This document shows, one piece after another, positions 60,726 to 64,000 of a stretch of DNA of 64,000 bases; the first letter of the stretch is position 1, and the number at the start of each line of letters is the position of its first letter. The stretch lies in contig JAGSNX010000007.1 of NCBI GenBank assembly GCA_018139225.1, forward strand, positions 62,001 through 126,000, in the 5' to 3' direction. This DNA comes from Microvirga sp. SRT01. GTDB lineage: Bacteria; Pseudomonadota; Alphaproteobacteria; Sphingomonadales; Sphingomonadaceae. The position numbers and the translations under genes were made by a program. The notes beneath the pieces were generated by a model. It was not told the DNA's origin. It did not search any database and worked only from the letters and a program-made list of their open reading frames with translations.

Positions 60726-61462
60726 CAGGCGGGATCCTTCGGCAGGCGCAGCGTACGGAATCGTCCCGACAGGAAATCGAGCAACATGACGTTGCCCGCC
60801 GGGTCGTCCCCGAAGGGGGCGACGGCGCGCAGCACCTCTAGCGCTGCGAGGCTGCCGAGGACGCCGGTGACCGGGCCGAGCACACCCTGTTCGGCACAGC
60901 TCACCCCCTCCCGGTCGGGCGAATCGCCGACGAAACAGCGGTAGCAGGGCGCGGCGGGTTCCCAGCCGCGGAACACGCCCAACTGCCCGTCGAACTGCCC
61001 GACCGCCGCCGACACCAGGGGCGTGCGCAGCGCAAGCGCGGTGTCCGCCACGAGCAGCCGGGTCGCGAAATTGTCGCACCCGTCGAGGATCACATCGACG
61101 TCAGCCAGCACATCGCGCGCGTTGTCGGCGTCGAGCCGGATGGCATGCACCACGACATCGACATGCGGGTTGATCGCGGCGACCGCACGGGCGGCGGCAG
61201 CGGCCTTCGACAGGCCGAGATCGCCGCCGGAGAAGATCGTCTGCCGTTGCAGGTTCGACAGATCGACTCGGTCGTCATCGATCAGGACCAGCCGTCCGAT
61301 GCCCGCCGCCGCAAGATACTGGATCGCGGGCGAGCCGATCCCGCCGCAGCCGACGATCGCCGCCGACGCCGCCCTGATTCGCATCTGGCCGCTGCCACCG
61401 ACCTCGCGCAGGACGATGTGGCGGGCATAGCGGGCGAGTTCGTCGTCGGAGAGTGGCGTCAC
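60704..61462 (-). CDS. MoeB/ThiF-family adenylyltransferase
   Basis: A 252-aa E1-like enzyme that adenylates the C-terminus of a sulfur-carrier protein (MoaD or ThiS). Visible are RYARHIVLREVGGSGQ at the start, the ATP loop GCGGIGSPAIQYLAAAGIG, the Asp/Arg motif DDDRVDLSNLQRQ, and two zinc CxxC pairs (CYRC and CSAC). No rhodanese domain is attached. Its carrier protein is not in the window. GTG 61462 overlaps the upstream stop (GTGA). Confidence 0.88.
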   Translation of the reverse strand: MTPLSDDELARYARHIVLREVGGSGQMRIRAASAAIVGCGGIGSPAIQYLAAAGIGRLVLIDDDRVDLSNLQRQTIFSGGDLGLSKAAAAARAVAAINPHVDVVVHAIRLDADNARDVLADVDVILDGCDNFATRLLVADTALALRTPLVSAAVGQFDGQLGVFRGWEPAAPCYRCFVGDSPDREGVSCAEQGVLGPVTGVLGSLAALEVLRAVAPFGDDPAGNVMLLDFLSGRFRTLRLPKDPACSACSGI

Positions 61463-61836
61463 CAGCGGTAAGCGACCGACAGCCGGTACCAGCCGGGACG
61501 CGAGGCGGCGCTGCCGGTGCGGGTCAGCGCGATCACGTAGCCGACGGTATATTGCTCGACGGTGGGGCAGCCGATCGCTGCGGGCACGACCTGACGCACG
61601 CCGCCGGCCGGGCCGATCAGGATCGCCACCGGCGCGACGACGCGGACACCGTCTGCCGGTGAGGTGGCGATGCGGCAGCGTTCCGACTCCACTTCGCCAC
61701 GGACATAGGCCGTCGCCTCCGGCGTGATCGCCGCACGCACCAGCGGGAAGGGCGGCAGGACCGTCCAGTCCTGCGGCGGTACTGGGGGCGCGGGCGTCGT
61801 CGCTGCCGCCTGAGCCAGGAGCGCCAGCGCAATCAT
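61459..61836 (-). CDS. Small secreted hypothetical protein
   Basis: A 125-aa protein with a short signal peptide (MIALALLAQAAATT) and a Pro-rich start, then a small domain with two cysteines (ERCRIAT, IGCPTVEQY) that ends WYRLSVAYRW. It resembles a truncated TonB C-terminal-like or energy-transducer-like fold only vaguely; I cannot name a family. It is overlapped by dut upstream (ATGA) and by the MoeB-like gene downstream, so it is part of the operon. Confidence 0.7.
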   Translation of the reverse strand: MIALALLAQAAATTPAPPVPPQDWTVLPPFPLVRAAITPEATAYVRGEVESERCRIATSPADGVRVVAPVAILIGPAGGVRQVVPAAIGCPTVEQYTVGYVIALTRTGSAASRPGWYRLSVAYRW

Positions 61837-62294
61837 CCGGCCAGTCCGCTTGTGCCTGTCGAGCCGAACCCGCCCGAGCCGCGCGCCGTTCCATCCAGCG
61901 CGTCGACCTCGATCATGTCGGCCCGTTGAACGGCGGCGGGTACGAGCTGCGCGATGCGGTCGCCGCGCGCGATCTGGAACGGCTCATCGCCCAGATTGGC
62001 GAGGATCACCTTCACCTCGCCGCGATAATCCTCGTCGATCGTGCCGGGCGTGTTGAGACATGTGATTCCGTGCTTCAGCGCGAGACCGGAGCGGGGCCGG
62101 ACCTGCACTTCGTAGCCCGCGGGAATGGCGATGGCGAAGCCGGTGGCGACGGCGGCACGCGCACCCGGCGCGAGCGTCAGCGCCTCCGCCGCGACCACGT
62201 CCATGCCCACTGCGCCGGCTGTCGCATAGGCGGGGAGGGGGAGGTCGCTGCCGTGCGGCAAGCGCTTCAGCGCGATACGGATCGCAGTTGTCAT
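61833..62294 (-). CDS. dut: dUTP diphosphatase
   Basis: A 153-aa trimeric dUTPase that turns dUTP into dUMP and keeps uracil out of DNA. The family motifs are GAVGMDVVAAE (1), RPRSGLALKHG (2), GTIDEDYRGEVKV (3), GDRIAQLVPA (4) and the C-terminal RGSGGFGSTG (5). It lies 29 bp after coaBC. Confidence 0.95.
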   Translation of the reverse strand: MTTAIRIALKRLPHGSDLPLPAYATAGAVGMDVVAAEALTLAPGARAAVATGFAIAIPAGYEVQVRPRSGLALKHGITCLNTPGTIDEDYRGEVKVILANLGDEPFQIARGDRIAQLVPAAVQRADMIEVDALDGTARGSGGFGSTGTSGLAG

Positions 62295-62323
62295 ATCGCC
62301 CGACAGGTAACGTCTGGGGGGCT

Positions 62324-63520
62324 TCAGGACAAGGTTGGGGCCGGTATTCCGGTCAGGCTTTCCGCGATCCGGTCGACCAACCGCGCCGCAACCGCGTCTT
62401 TCGGCAGGCGCGTCCAGCTTTCCACGCCGGCGTCCGTGACGAGGTGAACGCTGTTGTAATCGCCACCGAAGACGTCGGTCGAGACGTCGTTGGCGACCAG
62501 CCAGTCGCAGCGCTTGCGCACCCGCTTGGCGATGGCGTGTTCGAGGACGTTCTCCGTCTCCGCCGCGAAACCGATCAGCAGCGCCGGCCGCTGCGACGAA
62601 GACGCCAGACCGGCCAGGATATCCGGATTCTCGACCAACGTCAGCGCGGGCGGGGCATCGCCCTTCTTGAGCTTCTGCGGCAGCGTCGCGACGCGCCAGT
62701 CGGCAACGGCGGCGACCATCACGGCGGCGTCGACGGGCAGTGCGGCGTCGACCGCAGCGGCCATGTCCAGCGCCGACTGCACATCGACGCGGTCCACCCC
62801 GGCGGGCGTGGACAAATTTACCGGTCCGGCGACGAGCGTCACGCGCGCACCGCGGCGGGCAAGGGCGGCGGCGATCGCAAAGCCCTGTCGGCCGGAGGAG
62901 CGATTCGCGATGTATCGAACGGGGTCGATCGGCTCGTGCGTCGGACCGGCAGTGACGAGGACGTGCCGGCCGGAGAGCGGCCGGGGTGCGGCGGGATTCG
63001 CGGCCTCGATCGCGTCGAGGATCGCCTGCGGCTCCGGCAGGCGGCCGGGGCCGTATTCTCCGCAGGCCATTGCGCCTTCGTCAGGGTCCATGACGGTGAT
63101 GCCGTCCGCGCGTAGTTGCGCCACGTTGCGGACGGTGGCGGCATGCTGCCACATCCGGACGTTCATCGCGGGCGCGCAGAGCACGGGCGTGTCGGTCGCG
63201 AGCAGCAACGTGGTGGCGAGATCGTTCGATAGCCCCGCCGCCATCCGCGCCATCAAGTCGGCGGTGGCGGGAGCGACGACGATCAGGTCGGCTTGGCGGC
63301 TGAGCTGGATATGGCCCATCTCGGCCTCGTCCTTCAGGTCCCAGAGGGTGGTGAAGACCTGATCCTCCGACAGCGCGGCGAGCGTCATCGGCGTCACGAA
63401 ATGGCTGCCGCCCTCCGTCAGGACGCACCGTACACTGTGGCCACGCTTGCGCAGCAGTCGGATCAACTCGCACGCCTTGTACGCGGCGATGCCGCCGCCG
63501 ACGATCAGCAGGACGCGCAT
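62324..63520 (-). CDS. coaBC: Bifunctional phosphopantothenoylcysteine decarboxylase/phosphopantothenate-cysteine ligase
   Basis: A 398-aa two-domain coenzyme A enzyme. CoaC part: GGGIAAYKACELIRLLRKRG (FMN), the APAMNVRMW motif, and the catalytic cysteine in MACGEYGPGRLPEP (~res 157). CoaB part: VTAGPTHEPIDPVRYIANRS and KLKKGDAPPAL. The ATG at 63520 overlaps the upstream stop; longer open frames upstream are in the membrane-protein gene. Confidence 0.94.
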   Translation of the reverse strand: MRVLLIVGGGIAAYKACELIRLLRKRGHSVRCVLTEGGSHFVTPMTLAALSEDQVFTTLWDLKDEAEMGHIQLSRQADLIVVAPATADLMARMAAGLSNDLATTLLLATDTPVLCAPAMNVRMWQHAATVRNVAQLRADGITVMDPDEGAMACGEYGPGRLPEPQAILDAIEAANPAAPRPLSGRHVLVTAGPTHEPIDPVRYIANRSSGRQGFAIAAALARRGARVTLVAGPVNLSTPAGVDRVDVQSALDMAAAVDAALPVDAAVMVAAVADWRVATLPQKLKKGDAPPALTLVENPDILAGLASSSQRPALLIGFAAETENVLEHAIAKRVRKRCDWLVANDVSTDVFGGDYNSVHLVTDAGVESWTRLPKDAVAARLVDRIAESLTGIPAPTLS

Positions 63521-63999
63521 CAGCGTACCACCCGCGTGACGGTGATGCGTCGTCCGTCGCGCGCGGCGGCGATCAGGTCGCGCAGGGAATCGACCGCGAA
63601 GATCAGCCCGACGACCGACAGCGGTGCGATCAGCAGCGCCCAATAATAATTGTCCGCCCGCGCGACGATCGCCAGCACCAGCGCGTAGGCGGCGATCGTC
63701 ACCTGCACGCGAACGGCGATCGGCTCCCGCCATGCCGACCACCCCGCGAGTGCCAGCACGAGGAAGGGCGCGGCGAGCCAGAGCGGAACGAACTGCAAGG
63801 CGCTCGACAGGATCGTCGCCCGGATCGCAAAGCCGAGGCCGAGCAGCCCGCCCCAGCCGGGCGATGCCGGATCGAGCGGGCGGACGACCTCCGCCACCGC
63901 CTGCGCATGGAAACCGAGAATGACCGCGAGCACGACGAGCGCCGCCGCCCATCCGATCGCTTCCCGCCGGGCGCCGTCGCGGGCCGCAAGCACGAGCAT
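63520..63999 (-). CDS. Hypothetical membrane protein (start at or beyond window edge)
   Basis: At least 159 aa with four or five hydrophobic helices (AIGWAAALVVLAVILGFHAQ; LWLAAPFLVLALAGWSAW; VTIAAYALVLAIVARADN; YYWALLIAPLSVVGLIFAVD) and a basic tail. An ATG lies at the last bases of the window, but the true start may be further out, so the gene may be partial. The stop overlaps coaBC (ATGA). I do not recognise the family. Confidence 0.6.
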   Translation of the reverse strand: MLVLAARDGARREAIGWAAALVVLAVILGFHAQAVAEVVRPLDPASPGWGGLLGLGFAIRATILSSALQFVPLWLAAPFLVLALAGWSAWREPIAVRVQVTIAAYALVLAIVARADNYYWALLIAPLSVVGLIFAVDSLRDLIAAARDGRRITVTRVVR

Positions 64000-64000
64000 G

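Overview
The window is GC-rich, densely packed alphaproteobacterial chromosome, most likely from Sphingomonas or a close relative (Sphingomonadaceae). This is inferred from the mix of TonB-dependent receptors with glycosidases, a PrnA-type flavin halogenase beside a DUF6445-like protein, HisKA_2 and hybrid histidine kinases, a gspC-N cluster without gspO, a ccmC-I cluster without ccmAB, and wecBC. I see no phage, insertion sequence, integrase, rRNA or CRISPR array; this is ordinary chromosome with an accessory carbohydrate/signalling block at the left.

Region 1 (1-3.8 kb): a minus-strand catabolic set (partial MFS exporter, aldehyde dehydrogenase, beta-hydroxyacid-dehydrogenase-like enzyme with a duplicated C-terminal domain) and a divergent YCII-like protein. 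Region 2 (3.9-25.7 kb): a carbohydrate-use island. A minus-strand run encodes a large multi-PAS hybrid kinase, a GH42 beta-galactosidase, an SDR, a secreted S1 protease and a DUF5695-like secreted protein. A plus-strand pair encodes a flavin halogenase and a DUF6445-like protein. A second minus-strand run encodes a siderophore-type TonB receptor with a candidate Fur box, a GH27 alpha-galactosidase, another TonB receptor and a secreted six-hairpin-type protein. The enzyme set suggests uptake and trimming of galactose-containing glycans.

Region 3 (25.8-29.3 kb): an RsbQ-like alpha/beta hydrolase lies 2 bp before a hybrid histidine kinase whose N-terminal PAS resembles the one in RsbP. A membrane HisKA_2 kinase converges on the pair. 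This RsbQ-PAS-kinase pair is the most interesting signalling module seen. Region 4 (29.6-37.1 kb): an outer-membrane barrel, back-to-back terminators, two tandem Tat-exported ferritin-like paralogues, an SDR-GH15-GNAT operon and a prolyl-4-hydroxylase-like dioxygenase.

Region 5 (37.2-48.6 kb): a type II secretion operon gspC to gspN, mostly with overlapping start and stop codons. It is interrupted only by two palindromic intergenic repeats, and gspJ carries a 33-bp tandem repeat that copies its prepilin cleavage motif. Region 6 (48.6-55.4 kb): tRNA-His, a leucine-dehydrogenase-type enzyme, a 900-bp repeat-bearing gap, then ccmC-D-E-F-G-H-I for cytochrome c maturation. Region 7 (56-64 kb): a small exported protein, a PrpA-like phosphatase with wecC and wecB (UDP-ManNAcA synthesis), galU, and a housekeeping run of a MoeB/ThiF-like enzyme, a small secreted protein, dut, coaBC and a membrane protein at the edge.

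Several very long open frames lie antisense to real genes because of the high GC content; they are not annotated.
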